From positions 186,001-250,000 of the forward strand of contig CALPCJ010000003.1 of NCBI GenBank assembly GCA_943192975.1: 64,000 nt of DNA, given 5' to 3'. Under the pieces are notes generated by a model, which saw nothing but the letters and a program-made list of their open reading frames with translations, made no database searches and was not told where the DNA came from. Made by a program: the position numbers and the translations under genes. Source of the DNA: Senimuribacter intestinalis (lineage in GTDB: Bacteria; Bacillota; Clostridia; Peptostreptococcales; Anaerovoracaceae). This document shows positions 25,753 through 34,212 of the stretch, in pieces; the first letter of the stretch is position 1, and every line of letters starts with the position of its first letter.

Positions 25753-27252
25753 TTAAGCTTCATCATACTTTTTAATCAGGTCCTTTGCGACCTCTTCGGA
25801 AAGTCCAGCGTCAGCACAAACTTCAATGAAAGCAGCATCGAGGGCTTTTCTCTGTTCATCGGACAGCGGGCAGATAGTCTGTTTGTCGATTTCCTGTACA
25901 TACTCTCTCGCCTTATCCATGATGGACTTCTTGCCTTCTTTAATCCAAGCAGCTCTTTCCTGATAGTTCATGGTGATATTGCTGTAGTTCTGTTCCTTTT
26001 TATAATTCTTTAATGTGTGTTTCTGAGTCATGAAATTTCCGCCGGAACCAACTTCCAAAAGCAGATCTGCAGCCAGCGCTTCATCATCAAAGCGAATGCC
26101 TTTCTGCAAGTGCTTCAATGTACCGATATAGTCGTTGTCGATAACCATCTTTTCGATGGACATTTCTGCGATTACGTTGAGTCCGCCCGGACCGGATACG
26201 TTGGATACGCCTGCCATCATAGCCATGAGACCGGATCTTGCAGATTCACTGCCTGCCTGATAATCTACAATCTTTGCGTCAGACATTGCAGCATAAGTAT
26301 GTACCGGAAGTCCGTAGTAGTGACCCATCTGCGCATAGCCTGCCATTACCATGCTGCATTCCATGGATTCCATCGGGGTGTACATGGTCTTCATGTTGAA
26401 GATGCAAGGTGCACCGCCGTAGGAAACAGGATGTCCCGGTTTCGTAACCTGTGCAAGTACCAGACCTGCCAGAATTTCTACGGTGTGGTTCAGGATGCAG
26501 CCTGCCAGGGTAATTGGACCAGTTGCGCCCGCAATCTGTGCAGAAATCAGATTAATAGGGATATCCATTCTGACACAGTCGATGATATTTCTTGCTCCGA
26601 TATGGGACCACTTCAGCGGAGATGTCACGCAGATATCGAAGAGTGTATACGGTTTGGTTCTGACTGCTTCTTCCGACCCTAAAACAGCCTTTAACAGCTT
26701 GAAGGTTCTAGGTACGCCTTCTGCATCAGTAGAACCGCCGATAATCGGTTTGATAGAATTCTGCATTTCGGTGTAATACAGATACTGAGATCCAAGCTCT
26801 CCCGGCGCCTCCTCACAAACGATGGAAGAAGATACAAAGTCGATGTGCGGCAGGCTCTGTGCAACTTTCGTCAAAAGTTTCAGATCCTTTACGCCGGATA
26901 GTCTAACAGTCTCGCCGTCGCTTTCCAGTACGTTGCCGGCACTGCTTCCCGGATTAAAACGGGTCTTGCCATCGCCGAATGTGCAGTAAAATTCGCCGTT
27001 TCTGTCATATAAATCAAAAGTGCTCGGCGCAGATTTGATTGCATTCTCGACTACTTCTCTCGGGAACTTAACTTTCTGCGTTGTTCTGTCTACTTCGCAG
27101 CCTGCTCCCTCAAGTAAATCAAGTGCCTCGTCATAAGCAAAAATGATTCCTAAATTTTCCAACACATATAATGCCTTTTCATGCATTTCTTTTACCTGCT
27201 CGTTGCTCAGTACTCTAAGCTGGGGCATGTTGTTAAATGTAAATTTGTTCAT
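25753..27252 (-). CDS. MttB-superfamily methyltransferase without pyrrolysine
   Basis: This 499-residue protein is a full-length MttB-family (COG5598) methyltransferase read without any internal TAG. An ungapped alignment around HYYGLPVHTYAAMSDAK places Met where mttB of this window has Pyl. Characterised non-Pyl members demethylate quaternary amines such as glycine betaine or proline betaine. The substrate here is unknown. The start ATG follows GAAGGAAAAAGA. No corrinoid protein is adjacent, so it may use those of the methylamine operon or ones outside the window. NhaC lies downstream and a racemase operon is divergent. Confidence 0.88.
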   Translation of the reverse strand: MNKFTFNNMPQLRVLSNEQVKEMHEKALYVLENLGIIFAYDEALDLLEGAGCEVDRTTQKVKFPREVVENAIKSAPSTFDLYDRNGEFYCTFGDGKTRFNPGSSAGNVLESDGETVRLSGVKDLKLLTKVAQSLPHIDFVSSSIVCEEAPGELGSQYLYYTEMQNSIKPIIGGSTDAEGVPRTFKLLKAVLGSEEAVRTKPYTLFDICVTSPLKWSHIGARNIIDCVRMDIPINLISAQIAGATGPITLAGCILNHTVEILAGLVLAQVTKPGHPVSYGGAPCIFNMKTMYTPMESMECSMVMAGYAQMGHYYGLPVHTYAAMSDAKIVDYQAGSESARSGLMAMMAGVSNVSGPGGLNVIAEMSIEKMVIDNDYIGTLKHLQKGIRFDDEALAADLLLEVGSGGNFMTQKHTLKNYKKEQNYSNITMNYQERAAWIKEGKKSIMDKAREYVQEIDKQTICPLSDEQRKALDAAFIEVCADAGLSEEVAKDLIKKYDEA

Positions 27253-27595
27253 TCTTTTTCCTTCGCCTTTCATACTTTGTTTATCTATTAAATTATACAT
27301 AATTTCTGAATATCATTTTAGGTCTTTTTTCAGATATTTTAGAAAAAAAATTGTCATTTCAATATAGCCTTTTTATACAGTGCTTCTGCATGTCCTTCCT
27401 CCCTGATTTATCAACATTTATCACACATTGTCAATTATTAGACAAAGTCTGTTTTCCTGTCTTAGACTTAATTTTTCCTCAAAAAAATACCAAAGGAAAT
27501 AATCTTTATATATGGACTTCCCTGCTTCTCCCATGGTAAAATGAGTCCATTAAAGTAGAAAATAAAGATACGCGCTTATAAAAAAGGAGAACACC
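27253..27595. promoter_or_regulatory. Divergent intergenic region, non-Pyl mttB / racemase operon
   Basis: This AT-rich 343-bp gap has no ORF. Toward the racemase operon, ATGGACT (27512-27518) and AGTCCAT (27544-27550) form a perfect 7-bp inverted repeat that brackets a TAAAAT -10-like box, the form of an operator over a promoter. Toward the MttB-family gene, TATAAT lies at 27292-27297 on the minus strand, with a weak -35. An AAGTCT/AGACTT pair lies between. Confidence 0.5.
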
Positions 27596-28687
27596 ATGGT
27601 AAAACAAATTTATCCGAGAGTTGAAATCAACTTACAGTATCTAAAAGAAAATGTAGCCGCAGTCGTTGAAAAGTGCAAACCTTTTGGTATTGACATTGCC
27701 GGCGTTATCAAAGGAACAACAGGTATTCCTGAATGTGCTAAAATGTTTGCTGAAGGCGGTGCAAAGCTAATCGCTTCCTCCAGACTGGAGCAGATTGAAG
27801 ACGCTATTGACTGCGGTATTGATCTTCCAATGCTGCTGCTGCGTGTTCCTATGCTCAGCGAACTTCCAGAAGTTGTAAGACTTTGCGATGTCAGCTTAAA
27901 CAGTGAGGTCTCCGTACTGAAAGCTTTGAACGAAGAAGCTGCAAAGCAGAACAAGGTACACAAAGTCATTCTGATGGCTGACCTTGGAGACCTTCGTGAA
28001 GGATTCTGGGACAAGGACGAAATGGTTGATGTTGCTGTCATGGTAGAAAATGAGCTTAAGAATCTGGAACTAGGTGGCGTCGGCACCAATCTGGGCTGCT
28101 ACGGCTCCATCGAAGCAACAGCTGACAAACTGGACGAACTGGTTGCTATCGCTGAGAGAATTGAAGCGAAAATCGGCAGACAGCTGGAATACATCTCCGG
28201 TGGCGCTACTACAAGCCTGCCTAGAATTATCAATCACGACATGCCAAAGAGAATCAATCTGCTCAGAGTCGGCGAAGGTATTCTTCTCGCAAGAGATTTA
28301 GATGTATTTTACGGTTATGACATGAGCTGGATGCACCAGGACACTTATACGCTGAAAGCTGAAGTCATCGAAGTCAAGGACAAACCGTCCCACCCGGTTG
28401 GCAAAATTTCTATTGATGCTTTTGGACACACACCTGAATATGTTGACAGAGGCATCAGAAAGAGAGCCCTTCTTGGTATCGGTAAGGTTGATTACGGCAG
28501 TATCGACGAAATCTTCCCGAAAGATAAAGGTGTTGAGGTCATTGGCGCTTCCTCCGACCACACTATCTTAGATATCGAAGATGCCGAAAGAGATCTGAAG
28601 CCTGGTGATATCGTATCCTTCGGCATCAACTACGCTTCTATCGTATATCTGACCAACTGTAAAAACGTACAGATTGTATTCGTATAA
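27596..28687 (+). CDS. Ornithine/alanine racemase-family PLP enzyme
   Basis: This 363-residue fold type III PLP enzyme belongs to the ornithine racemase branch of alanine racemase-like proteins. The PLP lysine is in AGVIKGTTG (about residue 39). DLGDLREG, VGTNLGCYG and SGGATTSLP are typical of the ornithine racemase group. It would interconvert L- and D-ornithine or a related amino acid. The start follows AAAAGGAG. It is followed by a UroD methyltransferase and a classical alanine racemase. D-ornithine resembles the 3-methyl-D-ornithine intermediate of pyrrolysine synthesis, a possible but untested link. Confidence 0.8.
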   Translation: MVKQIYPRVEINLQYLKENVAAVVEKCKPFGIDIAGVIKGTTGIPECAKMFAEGGAKLIASSRLEQIEDAIDCGIDLPMLLLRVPMLSELPEVVRLCDVSLNSEVSVLKALNEEAAKQNKVHKVILMADLGDLREGFWDKDEMVDVAVMVENELKNLELGGVGTNLGCYGSIEATADKLDELVAIAERIEAKIGRQLEYISGGATTSLPRIINHDMPKRINLLRVGEGILLARDLDVFYGYDMSWMHQDTYTLKAEVIEVKDKPSHPVGKISIDAFGHTPEYVDRGIRKRALLGIGKVDYGSIDEIFPKDKGVEVIGASSDHTILDIEDAERDLKPGDIVSFGINYASIVYLTNCKNVQIVFV

Positions 28688-28710
28688 AATATTCTTATCC
28701 ACGACGCATA

Positions 28711-28752
28711 AAATCCCCGGCCGGCAAGAAAGCCTTGTTTGCCGGGATTTTT
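28711..28752 (+). terminator. Hairpin/attenuator between racemase and UroD genes
   Basis: AAATCCC...GGGATTTTT with an inner CCGGCAA/TTGCCGG stem forms a T-tailed hairpin just before the ribosome site of the next gene. It may attenuate transcription, lowering expression of the downstream methyltransferase and alanine racemase. Confidence 0.7.
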
Positions 28753-28771
28753 ATAAAGGAGGTAACAAGCA

Positions 28772-29614
28772 ATGGCAAAACTAATCGATTACAGCTGTAA
28801 ATACGCAGAGTACAGCGGCATGTCAAAGGAAGAAGCTGCAGCAAAGGGACTTTCTCTTCCTGAGGCATATTTTAGCGCAGAAGCAATCGCCGCCCTGGCA
28901 GGCGAAAATGCAGTGCTGCCCTTTGACCCAGTTCTTGAGGCTGAAAGCATGGGCGCAAAAATTAAGTTTGACGATTCCCCACTGGGCCCCCGCAAGGACA
29001 CCGATATTGTCACAAAAATCGATGAGCTTGCAAACCTTTCTCCTATGGACATTACCAGCAGACGAATCAGCGAAACCCTGAAAGCAGTCAAAGCGATCAA
29101 TGAAGCCGGCGGCAATGCAACGGTGGAGCTTCACGGACCAGTTACCATCATCAACGGCGTCAGTGATCTAATGAAAATACTTATGGGCTGGCGAAAAAAG
29201 CCGGAAGTCATGGATCAGTTCTTCACGAAAGTTTCTGATGGACTTGTAGATTTTGCGCTGGCGGCTTACGATGCCGGCTGCCGCATCATCTACTATACCG
29301 ATTCCCCGGGAAGTCTGAATATACTCGGTCCAAAATTTGCAAAGCAAATCACAGAAAACTTCACTGTTCCGTTCTTGAGAAAACTGGATGAAACGCTTCC
29401 GGCAGACTGCATCGTACATCTCTGCCCCAAGACTTCATTCCTTCTGACCGGTTTTGAAAAAGCGCAGTGGCGAAAGTTTGAGATTGACGAAAAGATGCCA
29501 TACAAGGATGCATGTTTATCTGCCTTGGGAAAGGTTCGCATTCTGGGGCAGCGCTGTCGCAAAGCAGACAATATTACCGTTTCCCATATCAATTATCTGC
29601 ATCTGAACGAATAA
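28772..29614 (+). CDS. UroD-family methyl-corrinoid methyltransferase, short form
   Basis: This 280-residue UroD/MtaA/MtbA-type protein is shorter than the usual 320-340. The expected zinc ligands are visible: VHLCPKT (H-x-C) and a later Cys in GQRCRKAD. VELHGPVTIINGV and YYTDSPGSLNILGP match the family. It should take a methyl group from a corrinoid protein and pass it to a thiol or folate acceptor. The start follows AAGGAGG. Its place between two amino-acid racemase genes is unusual. In contrast to the UroD-thioredoxin fusion at 14 kb, this copy keeps the His ligand. Confidence 0.82.
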   Translation: MAKLIDYSCKYAEYSGMSKEEAAAKGLSLPEAYFSAEAIAALAGENAVLPFDPVLEAESMGAKIKFDDSPLGPRKDTDIVTKIDELANLSPMDITSRRISETLKAVKAINEAGGNATVELHGPVTIINGVSDLMKILMGWRKKPEVMDQFFTKVSDGLVDFALAAYDAGCRIIYYTDSPGSLNILGPKFAKQITENFTVPFLRKLDETLPADCIVHLCPKTSFLLTGFEKAQWRKFEIDEKMPYKDACLSALGKVRILGQRCRKADNITVSHINYLHLNE

Positions 29615-29626
29615 GGAGGCATCCTT

Positions 29627-30760
29627 ATGGAAAACAACTACTATAACTCCTACTTTAAAGTAGATATGGACACTGTTGTGAACAATTATAAGATTGTAAA
29701 AAAACACATCGGTCCTGATACGGATATTATCCCTGTCGTCAAAGGCAACTGCTACGGTTTTGGTCTTGTACCTATGGCAAAACTTTTTGTAGAGCGCTGC
29801 GGTGCTAAACTGATTGCAAACTCAGCGATGCACGAGTCTGTAGAGCTCAGACATGCAGGTCTTTCCTGCGAGATTCTCATCGTTGGCGGCATCCCACAGC
29901 ATCTTCTCCACGGTGCAATCGAATACGATTTGCAGATTCCACTCTTTGAAGAAGTCACCGCCCGCCGGCTCAATGCTCTTTCTGGCGAAGCAAGAAAAAA
30001 GACCAAAGTCCATATCAAAATTAACACCGGCATGAACCGGCTCGGCGTAAAACCTGGTCAAAATTTGGAAAATCTTTTGAATTTGGTAAAATCTTTTGAC
30101 AACATTGAAGTAGTCGGCGCTTATACCCACTTTGTATCTTCGACTGCCGATTATTATGATCCCTTCACTTTGGAACAGTTTGCACGCTTTCAGGAAGGGG
30201 TTTCTCAAATAAAGGCGGCTGGCTTTTCGCTGCAGTACGTGCATTGCTGCAATTCCGCTGCTACTTCATGGTACAGGGAAGCTATAGACTACAGCACCCA
30301 TGTCCGTTCCTGTACTTCGATTCTAGGGCATATGGCCATGGAAGACGGCAGAGAGCCTCTAGGACTTACAGAACCTGTAGAAATCGGCACCTATATCACC
30401 AACGTACACCAGATTGATACGGGCGACAGTGTAGGTTACAGCCGCGCATTCATTGCCAGCGAACCGATGAAAATTGCTACACTTTCAGTAGGATTCGCCG
30501 ATGGATTTTATCCTGGCTGGATGAGAAAACAAGGACCTGTCCTGGTAAATGGCCGCCGCACACGATTCCTCGGCTGCTGTATGGATCAAGCTTTTATCGA
30601 TGTAACAGGTATTCCTTGTGAGATCGGGGATAAAGTAATCATGGTGGGACGCGATGGCGATGAGCAGATTACAACGTGGGAGATGGAACAATTCTGTGAA
30701 AATACCTTTGAATTTTTGTACGGCACGCTGGGACACAGAGTCGCAAGAATTTATAAATAA
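29627..30760 (+). CDS. alr: Alanine racemase
   Basis: This 377-residue enzyme interconverts L- and D-alanine. The PLP lysine lies in PVVKGNCYGFG (about residue 39) and the second catalytic base Tyr in DSVGYSRAF. KVHIKINTGMNRLG and VGAYTHF are family motifs. It lies 12 bases after the UroD gene and ends at a terminator. It may serve cell-wall synthesis. Since it is cotranscribed with an ornithine-type racemase, a role in D-amino-acid catabolism is also possible, and related racemases act on other amino acids. Confidence 0.85.
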   Translation: MENNYYNSYFKVDMDTVVNNYKIVKKHIGPDTDIIPVVKGNCYGFGLVPMAKLFVERCGAKLIANSAMHESVELRHAGLSCEILIVGGIPQHLLHGAIEYDLQIPLFEEVTARRLNALSGEARKKTKVHIKINTGMNRLGVKPGQNLENLLNLVKSFDNIEVVGAYTHFVSSTADYYDPFTLEQFARFQEGVSQIKAAGFSLQYVHCCNSAATSWYREAIDYSTHVRSCTSILGHMAMEDGREPLGLTEPVEIGTYITNVHQIDTGDSVGYSRAFIASEPMKIATLSVGFADGFYPGWMRKQGPVLVNGRRTRFLGCCMDQAFIDVTGIPCEIGDKVIMVGRDGDEQITTWEMEQFCENTFEFLYGTLGHRVARIYK

Positions 30761-30781
30761 AGAAAAGTTGCACATACTATT

Positions 30782-30811
30782 GACGGCAGATTCTAAACTC
30801 TGCCGTCTTTT
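30782..30811 (+). terminator. Terminator after alr
   Basis: GACGGCAGA and TCTGCCGTC form a perfect 9-bp stem around TTCTAAAC, followed by TTTTAT. It ends the racemase operon. Confidence 0.88.
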
Positions 30812-30830
30812 ATACTGAAAGAGGTGCACG

Positions 30831-31613
30831 ATGATTAAAATTTTAGAAGAAAAGGATGTCTCAACGTTAAAAGAATATGTGAATGATGACATCATCCGCC
30901 GTTTAGATGATAGCCGCAGTTTTTTTACAGTACTTTCAGAACGGACATATTTTCTGACCTTCTACTGGATGGATGGAAAGAAGGTCACCATCTTCGCGGA
31001 CAAAAATCATCTGCTCATTGCCAGCGACAGCACTGCAATTTGTGAATTTGCACAAAACATAGATACCCCTTTTGACGGAGTTTTGCAGCTTCACGAATTT
31101 CTGCTGGAAATGACTGCAAGCGATGTACACAAGCTGGAATCTCTGGAAAACCTGATCATTTCCCTTGAGGATAAGCTGCTCATGGATAGCACACCAGGAA
31201 AGGATGGCATTTCCGACATCGTCAAAGTCCGCAAGGATTTAATCAAGGTTAAACGCTATTATGAGCAGATGGAATTTCTCACAGATGCGCTATGTGCGGT
31301 AGATTCCAGCTTTGCCTATATTGACAAAAAATTTGACCGTCTTTTGGAGTTCACCTTTCATCTGCAGACTTATTTGGAATCGGTGCGGGAGGCCTATCAG
31401 TCCCAAATCGATATTGAGCAGAATAACATCATGAAAGTTTTCACTGTAGTCACGTCAATTTTCCTTCCTCTTTCCCTGATTGCTGCTTGGTACGGTATGA
31501 ACTTCTCTCTGCCCGAATATCAGTGGTCCTATGGCTACCCTTTTGTGGTTTCTCTATCATTAGGACTGGTCGTAGGTCTTTTGATTTTCTTTCGAAAGAA
31601 GAAATGGTTTTGA
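30831..31613 (+). CDS. CorA-family magnesium/divalent-cation channel
   Basis: This 260-residue CorA-like protein has a mainly helical cytoplasmic domain and two C-terminal membrane segments. The selectivity motif is intact: AWYGMNF (Y-G-M-N-F), followed by the acidic periplasmic loop SLPEYQWSYGYP. It ends in a basic tail (FRKKKWF). It is shorter than the typical 310-370 residue CorA because the N-terminal beta domain is reduced. The start follows GAAAGAGG. Confidence 0.9.
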   Translation: MIKILEEKDVSTLKEYVNDDIIRRLDDSRSFFTVLSERTYFLTFYWMDGKKVTIFADKNHLLIASDSTAICEFAQNIDTPFDGVLQLHEFLLEMTASDVHKLESLENLIISLEDKLLMDSTPGKDGISDIVKVRKDLIKVKRYYEQMEFLTDALCAVDSSFAYIDKKFDRLLEFTFHLQTYLESVREAYQSQIDIEQNNIMKVFTVVTSIFLPLSLIAAWYGMNFSLPEYQWSYGYPFVVSLSLGLVVGLLIFFRKKKWF

Positions 31614-31671
31614 GGATTCCGGCAATTTAATTCTATTTTTTATATCAATTTCTATTTTTTGTAAATTTTTA

Positions 31672-31701
31672 TTGCATTTTACATTTTATTCATGGTATAA
31701 T
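31672..31701 (+). promoter_or_regulatory. Promoter upstream of the nested-hairpin leader
   Basis: TTGCAT (31672-31677), 18 bases, then TATAAT (31696-31701) forms a plausible promoter. Transcription from it would carry the whole 31715-31876 nested-stem element as a 5' leader of the downstream gene. Confidence 0.6.
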
Positions 31702-31714
31702 CGGATTAAATTAC

Positions 31715-31876
31715 GGTATGTCCGTTCCAGTTTGAAACCGTTTTTTACCAGTTTTCAGATTTTCTCCAATCGGTTTTCAAAATCCCGATTTCATTCGCAA
31801 AAAGAAACCTTTTTGGGCACTTTTGAAAACCTTCTTCTAAAAAGCTGAAAACTGGAAGACAATTACACGACATACC
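31715..31876 (+). repeat. Nested inverted-repeat leader, motif GGTTTTCAAAA / CCAGTTTTCAG
   Basis: Four stems nest perfectly: GGTATGTC/GACATACC (ends 31715 and 31876), CCAGTTTTCAG/CTGAAAACTGG (31748-31758 with 31845-31855), GGTTTTCAAAA/TTTTGAAAACC (31772-31782 with 31821-31831) and an apical CAAAAA/TTTTTG around GAAACC. A further CCAGTTT copy at 31727 could compete for the same partner. The element is a 162-base leader ending 26 bases before the start codon. It has the same design as elements at 21.4, 51.0, 57.8 and 60.7 kb but its own motif. Confidence 0.85.
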
Positions 31877-31902
31877 TGCACATGAAAGGAGATGATTCAA
31901 AA

Positions 31903-32604
31903 ATGAATTTCGTCGATACAGCTACCGCACAACTTGATTTTCTAAAAAGGCAGCAGCAATACTGTAAAAATCAATTATCTGACCTTCCTATGGGAAATCT
32001 AGTAAAGAAAAGCAGCAAGGGAAAAGAATACTATTACATAGATACCGGCACTGCACTTGTCAGTTTGAAAAACAGCCCTGAATTATACCAGCAATACAAA
32101 AGTAAAAAAGCACTCCTGCAGCAACTTCGCTCTCTACAAATTGATATTCCCCTGTTAAAAAAATTGTTAAATACTTACCAGCCAATTATCCCTCTTGAGA
32201 ACGACTGGCACAACTTTGCCGCTGAGCAGAATACTGGCTGGAAGCAGGATAAAAAACATCTTTATCAGGGTGTCTATTACCGCTCTAAATCCGAGACACT
32301 TATTGCTTCCATACTGACCTCTTACCAATTTCGTTTCAAATATGAGGTTGAATACACAGTAAACGGTTTTAAATATTATCCTGATTTTCTCATAGAGCGT
32401 CCCCGCGATAAAAAAATATTTCTCTGGGAACATTTTGGAAAAATCGACGATGAAGAATATGTGCGCAAGATATTTTTTAAGCTGCAGGACTACCACAATG
32501 CAGGCATTAACCTTTGGGATAATCTGATTATTACCTTTGATCAAGCTGACGGCAGTCTGAATGCCGATTATATTGACCGCATTATAAAACTATATCTGTT
32601 GTAA
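31903..32604 (+). CDS. PD-(D/E)XK nuclease-like protein of unknown function
   Basis: This 233-residue protein is not a characterised enzyme. The N-terminal third is a charged helical region (possible coiled coil). The C-terminal half reads like a restriction-endonuclease-like fold: SKSETLIASIL, then YEVEYTVNGFKYYPDFLI and KIFLWEHFGKID, giving the E...D...E-x-(W/H) pattern. In this family Lys is often replaced. The start is set by AAAGGAGATG. It is preceded by a long nested-hairpin leader, which may regulate it. DNA or RNA cleavage is inference. Confidence 0.6.
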   Translation: MNFVDTATAQLDFLKRQQQYCKNQLSDLPMGNLVKKSSKGKEYYYIDTGTALVSLKNSPELYQQYKSKKALLQQLRSLQIDIPLLKKLLNTYQPIIPLENDWHNFAAEQNTGWKQDKKHLYQGVYYRSKSETLIASILTSYQFRFKYEVEYTVNGFKYYPDFLIERPRDKKIFLWEHFGKIDDEEYVRKIFFKLQDYHNAGINLWDNLIITFDQADGSLNADYIDRIIKLYLL

Positions 32605-32622
32605 TCCTCTCTCAAAACGTGC

Positions 32623-32656
32623 AAAAGAACGAGATTTCCCAAATTCTCGTTCTTTT
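32623..32656. terminator. Bidirectional terminator before argH end
   Basis: AAAAGAACGAGA and TCTCGTTCTTTT form a perfect 12-bp stem with a 10-nt loop and A/T tracts on both sides. It serves the convergent PD-(D/E)XK-like gene and argH. Confidence 0.9.
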
Positions 32657-32680
32657 AAACCTTTTTTTATCTATTACTAC

Positions 32681-34063
32681 TTATTTTAAACTTTCAAGGA
32701 ATGCCCTTCCCGCTGCAATCTGTCTTCTGACCTCTGACGGCGCTGTCCCACCAAAAGAAATTCTGGCGTCGACGCAGGCCTTAATACTGATATCGCCAAG
32801 GGATTTCTTCGAAATTCTGCCGTCGATTTCGCTGAGCTGTTCATCGGTTAAATCCTCAAGCTGACAACCATTAACCTCACAGACTTTCACCATGCGCCCA
32901 ACAATTTCGTGTGCTTCTCTGAATGGAATGTTTTGCTTAACGAAATGCTCCGCAATATCGGTAGCGTTTAGGAATCCCTTTGCCATCTGCGCCTCAATCT
33001 GATCCAATCTGAACTCCGTCTTTTCCAGCATATTAGCAAAGATGGTAATGCTGGCCTTCCATGTGTCTACCGCGTCAAAGAGGCTTTCCTTATCCTCCTG
33101 AAAATCCTTGTTATAGGCAAGAGGCGTCCCCTTCATCACGGTCAGAAGCTGCATCAAATCTCCATAGACTCTGCCCACTTTTCCGCGAAGCAGTTCCGCC
33201 ATATCCGGGTTCTTTTTCTGCGGCATAATGCTGCTGCCTGTACAGTAACTGTCATCGATATCAATAAAACTGAACTCCTGAGAGTTCCACCATACAAACT
33301 CTTCCGCCCATCTGGATAGATGCATCATGGAAATGGACGCATCGCTTAAAAATTCAATACTGTAGTCCCGATCGCTGACACTGTCCATGGCATTTTCTGT
33401 TGGCGCTGCAAAACCCAAAAGCTTCGCGGTTTTATGCCTGTCAATGGGAAGAGTCGTCCCTGCAAGAGCACCTGCTCCTAAAGGACATAAGTTCATTCTG
33501 TGGTAAGTATCATGAAGCCTTTCGATATCTCTTTTAAACATCTGGAAATACGCCATGAACACAAATCCTAAGGTAATTGGCTGCGCATGCTGAATATGGG
33601 TAAATCCCACGGTCAAACAATCCGCATATTTCTCAGCTTTTTCCAAAATTACTTCTTCCAGATAATAGAGTCTGTCCAGAATCTCTCCAATTTCTTTCTT
33701 TAGATACATTCTGCCATCGACTTGGCACTGGTCATTTCTGCTTCTAGCTGTGTGCAGTTTCTTACCCACATCGCCAATCTCAGCAATCAGCCGGCTTTCA
33801 ATTCCCATATGAATATCTTCATCTTCTACGTTAAATATAATTTCACCGCTTCTAATTTTTTCACGTATGGTTTCAAGACCTTCGATAATTTTCCCACTCT
33901 CTTCTTTTGTGACAATCCCCTGCGCCGCAAGCATTGTTACATGCGCAATACTGCCGTCTATATCTTCGTTATACATTCTTTGATCAAATCCGATAGATGC
34001 ATTGAACACCTTTACAATTTCATCCATTTCCTTTTCAAATCTGCCACCCCATAAGCTTGCCAA
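32681..34063 (-). CDS. argH: Argininosuccinate lyase
   Basis: This 460-residue enzyme cleaves argininosuccinate to arginine and fumarate. It has the fumarase/lyase signature GSSIMPQKKNPD and the segments TARSRNDQ, FTHIQHAQPITLG and LGAGALAGTTLP. The TTG start (LASLWGG) is chosen because AGGAGG lies seven bases before it, inside the longer GTG frame. No other arginine-biosynthesis gene is adjacent, so argH stands alone here. Confidence 0.95.
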   Translation of the reverse strand: MASLWGGRFEKEMDEIVKVFNASIGFDQRMYNEDIDGSIAHVTMLAAQGIVTKEESGKIIEGLETIREKIRSGEIIFNVEDEDIHMGIESRLIAEIGDVGKKLHTARSRNDQCQVDGRMYLKKEIGEILDRLYYLEEVILEKAEKYADCLTVGFTHIQHAQPITLGFVFMAYFQMFKRDIERLHDTYHRMNLCPLGAGALAGTTLPIDRHKTAKLLGFAAPTENAMDSVSDRDYSIEFLSDASISMMHLSRWAEEFVWWNSQEFSFIDIDDSYCTGSSIMPQKKNPDMAELLRGKVGRVYGDLMQLLTVMKGTPLAYNKDFQEDKESLFDAVDTWKASITIFANMLEKTEFRLDQIEAQMAKGFLNATDIAEHFVKQNIPFREAHEIVGRMVKVCEVNGCQLEDLTDEQLSEIDGRISKKSLGDISIKACVDARISFGGTAPSEVRRQIAAGRAFLESLK

Positions 34064-34212
34064 ATTGTATTCCTCCTTCACTTCTTATACACATCGTTGC
34101 TCAGTCCTCATTATTATACTAGATAATTCATAAATATACAAGCTTTTCCCCCTGTTTTTTCTTTCAAATATGTGATACAATATCTTTCAGTAAATGAACA
34201 GGAGGATTTTAT

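Noticed and set aside
31715..31876. MITE or insertion-sequence remnant with terminal inverted repeats
   Set aside because: Several nested stems instead of one terminal pair, no target duplication visible at the ends, and no second copy of the same sequence in the window.
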